From Candidatus Manganitrophus noduliformans (GTDB lineage: Bacteria > Nitrospirota > Nitrospiria > SBBL01 > Manganitrophaceae): a stretch of DNA of 64,000 nt. Positions 53,210 through 61,267 of the stretch are shown piece after piece. The stretch covers positions 124,001 to 188,000 of the forward strand of contig NZ_VTOW01000004.1 of the NCBI RefSeq assembly GCF_012184425.1, in the 5' to 3' direction. Each line of letters starts with the position of its first letter. The stretch's first letter is position 1. A program made the translations under genes and the position numbers. The notes beneath the pieces are model-generated. The model was given only the letters and a program-made list of their open reading frames with translations, was not told the DNA's origin and did no database searches.

Positions 53210-53806
53210 TTAGCCACTCCCAGGGCCCGTGCGAAACTGATTATAGTAGAACTTGCTCTGCTTGTCGTCTCCAAGGGCGATGTCGAAGAGAAGTTGCATG
53301 CCCATGACCGGACCCGGAATGAGTCCGTCTTCATCGATGTCGCTGCCGTCGTAGTCGGGGTTGGTCGGAATATCAACGTTGGTGATCCACCACACTTCGA
53401 TCTTGCGTAGCAGCGAAACCATATCGGTGAAGCACTGCTCGAAATCAGCTGGCAAACCCTCCGTGCCCAGCGCGGAGAACAGCTTGTGTGCGAGGGTGTT
53501 GCGGCAAGCCTTGACGCGATCGAACGTACTTAGGTCGTGGTCATTGATCGCGTTCATTTCCTTCAACCAGTCAAGGCTGGCATAGAGGGGACTCTTATTC
53601 CGGGACAAGACGTCCGACATGTACTTCGGATCAATCTTATCGCCTGATTTATCGAAGCCCACCCAAAAGAAGTCGCGAATACGCCCTACGACGGAGTCCC
53701 TTAGGGCCTGGAAGCCAGCGATGTAGATGGATGCCGCCATCAGGCGGGGCCGCATGACCTCAGGATTCAAGAACTCCTCCCACGACCGCCTTACCTTAGT
53801 GTCCAT
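53210..53806 (-). CDS. HEPN-like hypothetical protein upstream of the ATPase
   Basis: 198 residues. Helical N-terminal two thirds: MAASIYIAGFQALRDSVVGRI, SPLYASLDWLKEM, and VKACRNTLAHKLF, which contains RNTLAH (102-107), an Rx4H HEPN motif. The C-terminal tail is acidic (DGSDIDEDG). It lies 155 bp upstream of the zinc-hook ATPase in the same orientation, so the two are probably transcribed together. It may be an RNase effector or a catalytic partner regulated by the ATPase. Confidence 0.75.
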   Translation of the reverse strand: MDTKVRRSWEEFLNPEVMRPRLMAASIYIAGFQALRDSVVGRIRDFFWVGFDKSGDKIDPKYMSDVLSRNKSPLYASLDWLKEMNAINDHDLSTFDRVKACRNTLAHKLFSALGTEGLPADFEQCFTDMVSLLRKIEVWWITNVDIPTNPDYDGSDIDEDGLIPGPVMGMQLLFDIALGDDKQSKFYYNQFRTGPGSG

Positions 53807-54271
53807 GTTGCTCTATTCGTGTGGAAAACTATTGAGTGAGCCGGAAGGTATAATTTGGTCCTTGAATTTCCAACAATCGGAGATATATTCACTCTTTATC
53901 GGGAACTTGTCAAGGCCTATAGGAACCTATTGTTGGCGACAAATACCGATCTGCATTATTCCGTTATGGGGCGACCGGCATAATCCCATTATGGCTACAG
54001 GCAATTGGGCATCGACATCAGCCGATCGACTGGACTCCGCGGTTCCTTTCCATCTAGATTCAGACATGGGTGTGGAAGAGAAATGGGTCGAATCTTTATT
54101 TCCATTTGGAATCTGCATATTTGGGCAGTTTATTAAAATTAAGGAGTTCAGGAAGAAGGTAGGCTAAAAGGATGAGCTAAAAGAATGCGGGATAGAAATT
54201 CGTACGAATATCACAACGTCGAATAAATGAACCTATACCAGAAATACTCAAAACCTTTACTTGTCAGTGGC
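53807..54271. other. non-coding interval
   Basis: No convincing gene is seen. It is AT-rich and probably holds the promoter of the HEPN-ATPase pair. A 146-codon plus frame here has poor composition. Confidence 0.4.
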
Positions 54272-55126
54272 TTAAAAAGGGAGTGAGAGGACCTTCATAC
54301 GCCCCTTCCTCTTGTTCACCTTCTTTGCCAAAGCCACGAGTTTCTTGGTCTTCGGAGCATAAATCTCATGCAAGATGTGTTCGATAAGGTCATACGAATC
54401 CATAACGTCGTCCATCGTAATTACTCCTTTCGCGTCACCATTTCCATGACTTCCGGAGTTGCCTAACCACTTAATCGCGAGGATAAGATCCTTGAGGTGA
54501 GCATACTTCGGTGGGAGCAGATAGATTCTTTGGTGCAAGCTTATAAACCTGCGTTTACCTTTTATTATGTTAAATCGCTTTACCTTAAGGTGGGTGAGTA
54601 ACTCCTCAATGGCGATCCGAACATTGTTGGACGCCGCATTCGGTACGGAAAAGAACAATGTAAACGACTCATGGAGCGGCGACGAGACAGACTCTGGGCA
54701 CTTTTCAGGAATGTCTAGTAGTATGAGATGAGGCTCGAAGAACTTGGGTCTGAAGAGGTCATGGTATTCTTGAACCCATTTACCATTCTCATCCTCGTAG
54801 CAGTCCAAATTAAGAGAACCAATACCCGTGTTAGCAACAACCTCTTGGCATTGATCATTTGTGCAGATCAGGAGACATGAATACACATACTCAATCCATT
54901 CGGGATCCCAGTCCTTCTGAGAGCGGTTTCTCGACCCATAACGTTCTTCTTTGAAGAAAGATGCCTTCTTAATGCGCAGTACGCCCCTTGTGCAAGTCGG
55001 ACAGATCCAATCTGGTGGCACACCCAGGATGAACGGGAGCTTTAAAACATTTCGATTCATCACAGTCTTTTCTCCGACGCCAGTAAGTTGATATCTAATT
55101 TTGGATAGTAACGAATCAGATTCCAA
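54272..55126 (-). CDS. DUF4145-like protein with N-terminal zinc ribbon
   Basis: 284 residues. A zinc-ribbon pattern CPTCTRG...CTNDQC lies in the first 95 residues. The helical C-terminal part has NVRIAIEELLTHLKV, then ILAIKWLGNSGSHG, which is the DUF4145 pattern (a family of the HEPN clan). Similar proteins are frequent in defence islands. The basic C-terminus (KKVNKRKGRMKVL) is notable. It is the third gene of the inverted block in the tra operon. Confidence 0.75.
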   Translation of the reverse strand: MESDSLLSKIRYQLTGVGEKTVMNRNVLKLPFILGVPPDWICPTCTRGVLRIKKASFFKEERYGSRNRSQKDWDPEWIEYVYSCLLICTNDQCQEVVANTGIGSLNLDCYEDENGKWVQEYHDLFRPKFFEPHLILLDIPEKCPESVSSPLHESFTLFFSVPNAASNNVRIAIEELLTHLKVKRFNIIKGKRRFISLHQRIYLLPPKYAHLKDLILAIKWLGNSGSHGNGDAKGVITMDDVMDSYDLIEHILHEIYAPKTKKLVALAKKVNKRKGRMKVLSLPF

Positions 55127-55548
55127 ACCGCAACGCTATTGATATAGAACCGCAATTGCCTTGATATTAGTCCGGGTATTGTGGCATTTCTGTGGACTTC
55201 AGTTCGGGGATGGGGCTGTGATTACCAACAATCATACGCAACAACTTTTCAGAGAAAAATCGTATATAGTCTTCAATTGGTAACGATTTACCGGTGAATT
55301 CTACCATATTAAGAGTTGCTCTTTGTCCGATTGTTTCAGGAAGGATGCTTGATCTTACAGTGACTAAAAATGAATCCACGACGAGTTAAACCGGTTTTAG
55401 ATACAAGATAGAGTTCCATCAGTTAAAACAAGAAAGTCCGATTCAGAAACACCGCCAGAAATGCCTTGATCCTGGCCGATTTCTTCTCTTCCTGGAACTC
55501 CTTTCCCCACTACACTGATCTCACCACCAAACCGAAGGAGTTCGAGTT
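55127..55548. other. interval between inverted block and traU
   Basis: A 70-codon minus frame at 55167-55379 (MDSFLVTVRSSILPE...) may be a gene fragment, but I cannot support it. The last ~100 bp lead to traU with a good GAAGGAG. A promoter for the second half of the tra operon would have to lie here. Confidence 0.45.
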
Positions 55549-56547
55549 ATGAGGAGGAATCGCTGGGTCATCGTCACGTTCATTTTAACCCTCTTGCTAT
55601 TCGCAGCAGTTCAGGATACCTCCGCCTGCCCCGGCCGGGTCTTCAATCCCGTCACCGATGTCGACTGGACGGGGATCTTTCCCATCAAGATCGGCGGGGT
55701 CACGGTGGCGGGCTTCGGCCAGGAGGATACCGAGACTGTAAACCAGTCCCCGGTCTGTTTTTGTGCCGACCGGCCGCCGCCGTTGAATCTGACCCCCGGT
55801 ATTCCTGTTTCTTTCTGGGAACCGGTCTACCTAATCGAGGTCACACGGGACCCCTACTGCTTTCCCTCCCTAGGCGGGGTCGATCTTTCATCCACGATCC
55901 AGGGTTTCGGAACCAATACCGGCTCACACGGGGCCCGCGATCACCAGGCCTTCTACCAGGCCCACTTCTATGCCTATCCGATCTTCTACCTGATCGGGCT
56001 GGTCATGGACTTTGCCTGTCTGCAAACCGGCGGATTTGACCTCGGCTACATCACGGAACTCGATCCCCTCTGGAACTCGCCGGAGTTGGCCGCGCTGCTG
56101 ACGCCGGAGGTGTTTCTCTTTGCCAACCCGGCCTCGATTGCGGTCTGCGCCGCCGATTGCGCCGCCGCGACGGCGGGATTTTCCCTGGACCCCCTCTTCT
56201 GGTGCAGCGGCTGCTGGGGAGGGACCTATCCCTTGAACGGGGCGCTCTCCGCCGGCAATGCCGGTCCTCCCCAGGCCTCCGCGCTGGTTGCTTCCCGGAT
56301 GCTCTTCAAGCTCCACCGGGAGGGACTTTTGCTCGGAACCGTTGGGAAGGCGGGGCTGTGCAACAGGTATCCGATGCCGGTTATCCGCAAGAGCCAGTAC
56401 AAGCTGCAGCTGGTCTATCCCAAGGTGGGGAAGGTCTTTCCCATCGGAAGAAGCGATTTTGTCTGGGGGATCGGCGCTTCATTTCCGGTGGCGGGGGAGG
56501 ATTTTGTTTATCTGGTTTGGAGAAAGAGAGATTGCTGTGTGCTGTGA
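55549..56547 (+). CDS. traU: TraU
   Basis: 332 residues. The signal peptide is VTFILTLLLFAAVQDTSA. It has the TraU pattern CPGRVFNPVTDVDWTGIFPIKIGG, CFCADRPPPLNLTPGIPVSFWEPVYLIEVTRDPYC and many Cys residues (CAADCAAA, FWCSGCWGG). It is periplasmic and needed for mating-pair formation and DNA transfer. Full length, intact, with GAAGGAG upstream. Confidence 0.95.
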   Translation: MRRNRWVIVTFILTLLLFAAVQDTSACPGRVFNPVTDVDWTGIFPIKIGGVTVAGFGQEDTETVNQSPVCFCADRPPPLNLTPGIPVSFWEPVYLIEVTRDPYCFPSLGGVDLSSTIQGFGTNTGSHGARDHQAFYQAHFYAYPIFYLIGLVMDFACLQTGGFDLGYITELDPLWNSPELAALLTPEVFLFANPASIAVCAADCAAATAGFSLDPLFWCSGCWGGTYPLNGALSAGNAGPPQASALVASRMLFKLHREGLLLGTVGKAGLCNRYPMPVIRKSQYKLQLVYPKVGKVFPIGRSDFVWGIGASFPVAGEDFVYLVWRKRDCCVL

Positions 56548-56549
56548 AA

Positions 56550-56584
56550 GCGAGTTGCGAGTTTCGAGTTCGGGGTTTGGAGTT
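56550..56584 (+). repeat. degenerate 7-bp tandem repeat at the traU/trbC junction
   Basis: Five heptamers: GCGAGTT, GCGAGTT, TCGAGTT, CGGGGTT, TGGAGTT. They start just after the traU stop codon. Confidence 0.65.
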
Positions 56585-56632
56585 AAGAGATTTAACCCGG
56601 AGCCCGGAACCAGCCACTCGAAACGGATCCTG

Positions 56633-57085
56633 ATGATGGGCTTCACCGTTGCCATCCTCTTAATGCCGTACCCGGCTCAAGCCGTCGACAGGCTCTACTA
56701 TTTCTTCTCTTTCTCGATGCCGGAGGAGAGTATCCAGGCGGCCTTTTCCGATGGAGAGAAGATCGGCCTGGTCGCGGTGCTGCGTGGATTGCCGGAAGGA
56801 TCGCCCAAGGAGTCGCTCCTCAGGCTGAAACAGTTGATCGGGGGGAGGAAGGTGGAGGTCCTTATCGATCCCCTTCTGTTCCGGCTCTACGACATCACCG
56901 AGGTTCCTGCGCTCGTCTACGCGGAAGGGGTCAACCCCTCCTGCGAGCACTGTGAACCTGTGCCGAGGTACTGGAAAAGGGTGGGAGATATTCCACTGGT
57001 GGCGGGTTTGGAAAATCTGGCCCGCTCTGCGCCATCGGTGGACCGGTACTTAAAGAAGCTTCGCGAGGGATTTTTTACAAAGTGA
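56633..57085 (+). CDS. trbC: TrbC (F-type)
   Basis: 150 residues from MMGFTVAILLMPYPAQA, a signal peptide. The F-type TrbC pattern is YYFFSFSMPEESIQAAF, GLVAVLRGLPEGS, IDPLLFRLYDITEVPALVYA, and a CEHC pair. The start is chosen because the frame upstream lies in the heptamer repeat region. It assists pilus assembly together with TraW. It overlaps traN by 4 bp if the GTG start is used. Confidence 0.88.
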   Translation: MMGFTVAILLMPYPAQAVDRLYYFFSFSMPEESIQAAFSDGEKIGLVAVLRGLPEGSPKESLLRLKQLIGGRKVEVLIDPLLFRLYDITEVPALVYAEGVNPSCEHCEPVPRYWKRVGDIPLVAGLENLARSAPSVDRYLKKLREGFFTK

Positions 57086-58995
57086 GGAATGCAATGGTTC
57101 GACGCGGATTACCGCAGGCCATGTCCAGATGGATTTTCCTGTTCACCGGTTTGATAGTATGGACGCCCGCGCTCGCCTCTGCTCAGATGACCTTTGAAGA
57201 GGCCCTTCAGGAAGGGAGGTCTTTCGGCAGTACGGCGCCGAAGGGGAAGGATGCCGCCAATGCCCTGATCACTGATGGTCAGAGCCGGGGCATCCCCGGC
57301 CTGACCCCTGAAGCGCAGTCGGATGCCGAGACGCAGGGGAGCTTTTTCCTCGACAATCCAGATCAGTTGACCCCCCAGGGGGAGAATGCCCTCTCCGCGA
57401 CCGAGAGCGGCCGGTTTCTCCAGGAATCCTACAATCTCCGCCCCCGAATTACAATTGCCCCGGACGATCCGATCGTGACCTTCTCCGAAGGGGCGGCCAG
57501 CGGGGAGTCCTGCATCACCCGGCGGGTCTGCACCAATCCTGTCACCGAGACGATCACGACAACACAGCAGATCGCCTGCACCATCGAATATGCCGAGACG
57601 GGAGGGCAGTGCAGCTATCCCCTGCCGCGACCCACAACCGTGCAGGGGAATGGTTCGGGCTCCCTCTGCGTCGATCATCACCTCTATGCGAGGATTCACA
57701 GGGCGAGCGCGACGGTCTATCACCTCCAGCTCCTCGACACCGGCCCACGAGGAGATTTACACCGCAACTGCGGAGGATCGGGCTCCGGAGGGGGGATCGG
57801 AGATTGGCACACGATTGAAATCCTCACCCTGTCGGCCTCGCCCACCGTGATGCGCCTCGATGTGAGCGCTTCGGGACGGGGATGCCCCAGCGCCTCCGTC
57901 ACGATCTCCTCGCCGGACCAGTCGGTCCTGGTGGTCACCTGTGGAAGGGGGGGCGCGCAACTCCCCTCGTATACCTACACCTACCGGTTCGATCTCCCCC
58001 CGCCGCCGCTCTCCCCTGAGACGGTTCGAGCGGCCTGTAGCTCCTTCATGAACGAGCGGTGCGCTCTGATCAATGAGCAGTGTACGTCGGCCTCCTGCAC
58101 CCGCTCCTATGTCTGTATCGATCCCGCCCGGCAGATCGACGGCTGCGCTGCCTACCGGAGCCAGCCCTCCTGCACCATTCATGGGGGCAGCTGTCTTCTG
58201 AGCAATGCATACGGCCAGTGCTTCAGCCGTCAGGAGAGCTACGCCTGCACCACCCAGACCCATCAGGAGCGGTGCGCCGAGGAGGGGATCGAGACGATCT
58301 GTCCGGGAAGCGTGGAAGGGATCCGATGCCTCGATCCGAACGAGTGCGCCGATACGGCTTCCATCCCCAACACCGATCTCCCGCTGGCCGCAAGCAACAT
58401 CGGGGCGCTGGCCGCTGCGGAAGACGATCATACCGGCGATCCGGTGATCATCTTCACCGGAAGCAGAGAATTCTGCCGGAAGACGATCGCCAGCGGAGTC
58501 ACGAGGGACTGCTGCGCGTTGGAGACCCTCCTTCTCGGCTGCAACAGCGCCGAAGAGACCCTTCAGGCCCACCGGAATGCGGGCCAGTGCGTGGAGGTCG
58601 GGACCTACTGCAGCCGGCGGGTTGATCTGGAGTTCACAACCGTCTGCGTGGAGCGATCGACCGGATTCTGCTGCTTCTCGTCGAAGCTGACCCGGATCAT
58701 CCAGGAGCAGGGGAGGAGTCAGCTTGGGATCGGCTGGGGGACGCCGCAGGCCCCCGACTGCCGGGGGCTGACGGTGGAGGAGCTTCAGCGGATCGACTTC
58801 GAGCGGGTCGATTTCTCGGAATACTACGCCGACATCATGGCCGATCCCCCCGACCCGGATGAGCTGGCTGCTCAGGCCCAAAGCTCGGGAGCGCTGACTC
58901 CGAACCCGGAGGGTGTCCCCCCTCCGCCGCTTGGGATCAGCCCGGATCAGGTTCAGCGGGATCTCGAACAATTTTTCGGGACGCGCGCGCCATGA
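57082..58995 (+). CDS. traN: TraN, Cys-rich mating-pair stabilisation protein
   Basis: 637 residues with GTG 57082 or ATG 57094. A signal helix (WIFLFTGLIVWTPALASA) is followed by an extended, Cys-rich domain (CTSASCTRSYVC, CAAYRSQPSC, CCALETLLLGC, CCFSSKLTRIIQEQG). TraN is the outer-membrane adhesin that stabilises recipient contact and determines host preference. The C-terminus (QLGIGWGTPQAPDCRGLTVEELQRIDF) is the most conserved TraN part. It overlaps traF by 4 bp. Confidence 0.94.
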   Translation: MRNAMVRRGLPQAMSRWIFLFTGLIVWTPALASAQMTFEEALQEGRSFGSTAPKGKDAANALITDGQSRGIPGLTPEAQSDAETQGSFFLDNPDQLTPQGENALSATESGRFLQESYNLRPRITIAPDDPIVTFSEGAASGESCITRRVCTNPVTETITTTQQIACTIEYAETGGQCSYPLPRPTTVQGNGSGSLCVDHHLYARIHRASATVYHLQLLDTGPRGDLHRNCGGSGSGGGIGDWHTIEILTLSASPTVMRLDVSASGRGCPSASVTISSPDQSVLVVTCGRGGAQLPSYTYTYRFDLPPPPLSPETVRAACSSFMNERCALINEQCTSASCTRSYVCIDPARQIDGCAAYRSQPSCTIHGGSCLLSNAYGQCFSRQESYACTTQTHQERCAEEGIETICPGSVEGIRCLDPNECADTASIPNTDLPLAASNIGALAAAEDDHTGDPVIIFTGSREFCRKTIASGVTRDCCALETLLLGCNSAEETLQAHRNAGQCVEVGTYCSRRVDLEFTTVCVERSTGFCCFSSKLTRIIQEQGRSQLGIGWGTPQAPDCRGLTVEELQRIDFERVDFSEYYADIMADPPDPDELAAQAQSSGALTPNPEGVPPPPLGISPDQVQRDLEQFFGTRAP

Positions 58996-59909
58996 GAAGA
59001 ACGCTTTGTCTTCGACGAAGGGAGAGGAGATCTTCGGCTTCTATAGGATCTGCCCTTTCACTCGTTTTATTGCTGATCGGGATCCTCCCAGTATGGGCGG
59101 GGGAGAATGAGATCACTCGATTGCCATCAAAGGGAAGTCTTTCGCCGGGGTCCTCCCAAGATGGGCTTCTCGGGATGAAAGAGGCCCCCGAAGCGGAACC
59201 GGACCCTTGGGACGAGAATCGCTTTTTCGACAAAAACCGGGAGGGGTGGTTCTGGTATCTGGAAATGAAAAAGGAGGAGAAACGGGTGCGAAAGAGGGAA
59301 GCGCCTTCCAGACAGCTTCCCCCTACCCTGAACGAGATGCGGAAGCAGGCGGAGAAACTGCTGTCACGCGCGGTCGAAGAGCCCACAGAAGCGCATCTCT
59401 TGGCCTATATACAGTACCAGCGTCTGGTCATGCAGAGGGCCGAAGCGTTTGCCCATACCTGGCAGCGGGTGCTGTGGGAGCATCCGGATCTCGATCCGAC
59501 GGTGGAAAATCCGGTCGTCACGGCGGGACTCTCCGTCGCCCGGGCCGAGAAGGCGAAGAAAAGGGATGCGAAACTTCTGAACCTCGCCCGCTCCTCCGGT
59601 ATTTTTTATTTCTTCGCCGGAGACTGTCCGCTGTGTGAGATCCAGTCCCCCCTCCTGGCCGGCTTCGCCCGCTCTTACGGATTTTCTGTCGTGCCGATCA
59701 GCCTGGACGGGGCGGAAGATCCTCTCTTCGGTTCCGCAAAGGTCGACCGGGGCGCGGCGGAGAGGCTCGGCGTGAGTGCGGCCCCTGCCATCTTTCTGGT
59801 CAGACCGCAGACCGGGGAGGTCCTCCGTGTGGGGACCGGCCTCCTATCCATGGAAGAACTGGGGGAGCGGCTCGACCGGCTGGCCGGACATGTTGAGGAA
59901 GAGAGATGA
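58992..59909 (+). CDS. traF: TraF thioredoxin-like conjugation protein
   Basis: 305 residues. A signal helix (ALSLVLLLIGILPVWAG) is followed by NRFFDKNREGWFWYL, typical of F TraF. The thioredoxin-like domain has YFFAGDCPLCEIQSPLLAGF (CPLC) and VSAAPAIFLVRPQTG. Many F TraF proteins lack both Cys; the present pair suggests redox activity. It overlaps traH by 4 bp. Confidence 0.92.
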   Translation: MRRTLCLRRRERRSSASIGSALSLVLLLIGILPVWAGENEITRLPSKGSLSPGSSQDGLLGMKEAPEAEPDPWDENRFFDKNREGWFWYLEMKKEEKRVRKREAPSRQLPPTLNEMRKQAEKLLSRAVEEPTEAHLLAYIQYQRLVMQRAEAFAHTWQRVLWEHPDLDPTVENPVVTAGLSVARAEKAKKRDAKLLNLARSSGIFYFFAGDCPLCEIQSPLLAGFARSYGFSVVPISLDGAEDPLFGSAKVDRGAAERLGVSAAPAIFLVRPQTGEVLRVGTGLLSMEELGERLDRLAGHVEEER

Positions 59910-61264
59910 AGATCAAGACAAAGATTCTGTTTCTGATCGTCCTGTTCTGGATCGTGCTCCAGAGCAGACCTGCCCATGCTGATCTCCAGCGGCAGTTGAA
60001 CGAACTGGCCGATTCCCTCGGCGCGATGAGCGCCACCACAGTACCGGGGGTCTACGAGGGTCAGACCCGGGGGTATCTCTCCGGCGGGGGGCTCTCCATG
60101 CGCTTTCCGCAGCGGAGTCTGAACCTCGCCTCCCTCAGCCTTCCCAAACTCAGGGCGGGTTGCGAGGGGATCGATATCTACCTGGGGGCGTTCAGCTACA
60201 TCAACGCCCAGCAGTTGATCGACAAGCTTCAGGCGATCGGAAGCGCCTCGCTGGGGTATGCCTTCGGGATCGCCCTGCAGTCGATCTCTCCTCAGATCTA
60301 CGGGGTGATGCAGGACCTGGAGAAATACAGCCAGGCGATCAACAGCACGAACTTTTCATCCTGTCAGGCGGCCAGAGCCCTGGTCGACGGCACCCTCGGG
60401 CTGGTCGAGAAGATCGGCTCTTCCCAGGTGAGCCGCTGCACCGGGGCACGTACCGCCTCCGGGGCGAGCGCCGATTTTAATGCCGCCCGGCAGGAGTGTG
60501 TCGCCGATCCCGCCGCGGGGGCGTCGGTGGGGGACGCCGAGGATCAGGCTGTGGGAAGGATCGAGCGCAACTATCTCTGGGACGCCCTCTTCAACCTCGT
60601 CGGACTCGACTGGACATCGCAGGAGTTGATTTTGTCTGCCGTCGGGACGATCGTGGTGACGCAGAGCAGCGGGGTGACGACCTGGCCGCCGCTGATCAGC
60701 GTCGACATGCTGTTGGACGGCGGGGCCGTCAGCCGGTACAGCTGCGACGCCGCCTGCCTGAACATGAATGTGGTGAGCGAAGGAAATGTAACAGGCCTGA
60801 TCGTCCTGGTCCGGGACCGGCTGACGGCGATCCTTTCTAGTGTTCAGGCCAGGGGGGATTTGAGCCCGTCCGACATCGACTTCGTCACCACCGCCCCCTT
60901 CCCGCTCTACCGGATGGTCAACGCCCTCTCCACCCTGACGCCGGCCGTGGCGGAGGCATACCTTCACAAATGGGCCGAGCCGCTCGCCCTGCTGATGGTC
61001 CAGGAGTGGATCGACACCACCGCCCGGGAGGCCCGCCGGGCGCTCTCCAAGGCGAGGATCGATGAAGCGGTTCAAAAGGAGCTGTTTCACATGATCGAGG
61101 AGGCGCAGAGGGAGGTCCGGGGCCGGATGGCCCGGACCCGTTTCGTGGCCGAGTCGATCGTCACGGAGATCGAGACGCTGGAGCGCCTGGAACGGGCGAT
61201 CACCAGCAGCCTGAAGAGGCACGATCTGGCCAAGGCGTACGACTTCGGAAAGAAGGGGAGATAG
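59906..61264 (+). CDS. traH: TraH
   Basis: 452 residues. A signal helix (LFLIVLFWIVLQSRPAHA) leads to the conserved GVYEGQTRGYLSGGGLSMRFP, PKLRAGCEGIDIYLGAFSYI and SSCQAARALVDG. It ends in a coiled coil (FHMIEEAQREVRGRMARTRFV). It works with TraF, TraU and TraG in pilus extension and mating. Full length. The traG start codon is 4 bp downstream. Confidence 0.94.
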   Translation: MKIKTKILFLIVLFWIVLQSRPAHADLQRQLNELADSLGAMSATTVPGVYEGQTRGYLSGGGLSMRFPQRSLNLASLSLPKLRAGCEGIDIYLGAFSYINAQQLIDKLQAIGSASLGYAFGIALQSISPQIYGVMQDLEKYSQAINSTNFSSCQAARALVDGTLGLVEKIGSSQVSRCTGARTASGASADFNAARQECVADPAAGASVGDAEDQAVGRIERNYLWDALFNLVGLDWTSQELILSAVGTIVVTQSSGVTTWPPLISVDMLLDGGAVSRYSCDAACLNMNVVSEGNVTGLIVLVRDRLTAILSSVQARGDLSPSDIDFVTTAPFPLYRMVNALSTLTPAVAEAYLHKWAEPLALLMVQEWIDTTAREARRALSKARIDEAVQKELFHMIEEAQREVRGRMARTRFVAESIVTEIETLERLERAITSSLKRHDLAKAYDFGKKGR

Positions 61265-61267
61265 AAA

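Noticed and set aside
53160-53220. GGCTAAC at the end of the 53210-53806 gene as an attC core
   Set aside because: The core deviates from the consensus and no matching GTTRRRY core or folded arms follow in the expected distance.
53727-54167. 146-codon plus-strand frame between the HEPN-like gene and the DUF4145-like gene
   Set aside because: Its start lies antisense inside the HEPN-like gene, it has no ribosome-binding site, and its composition is not protein-like.
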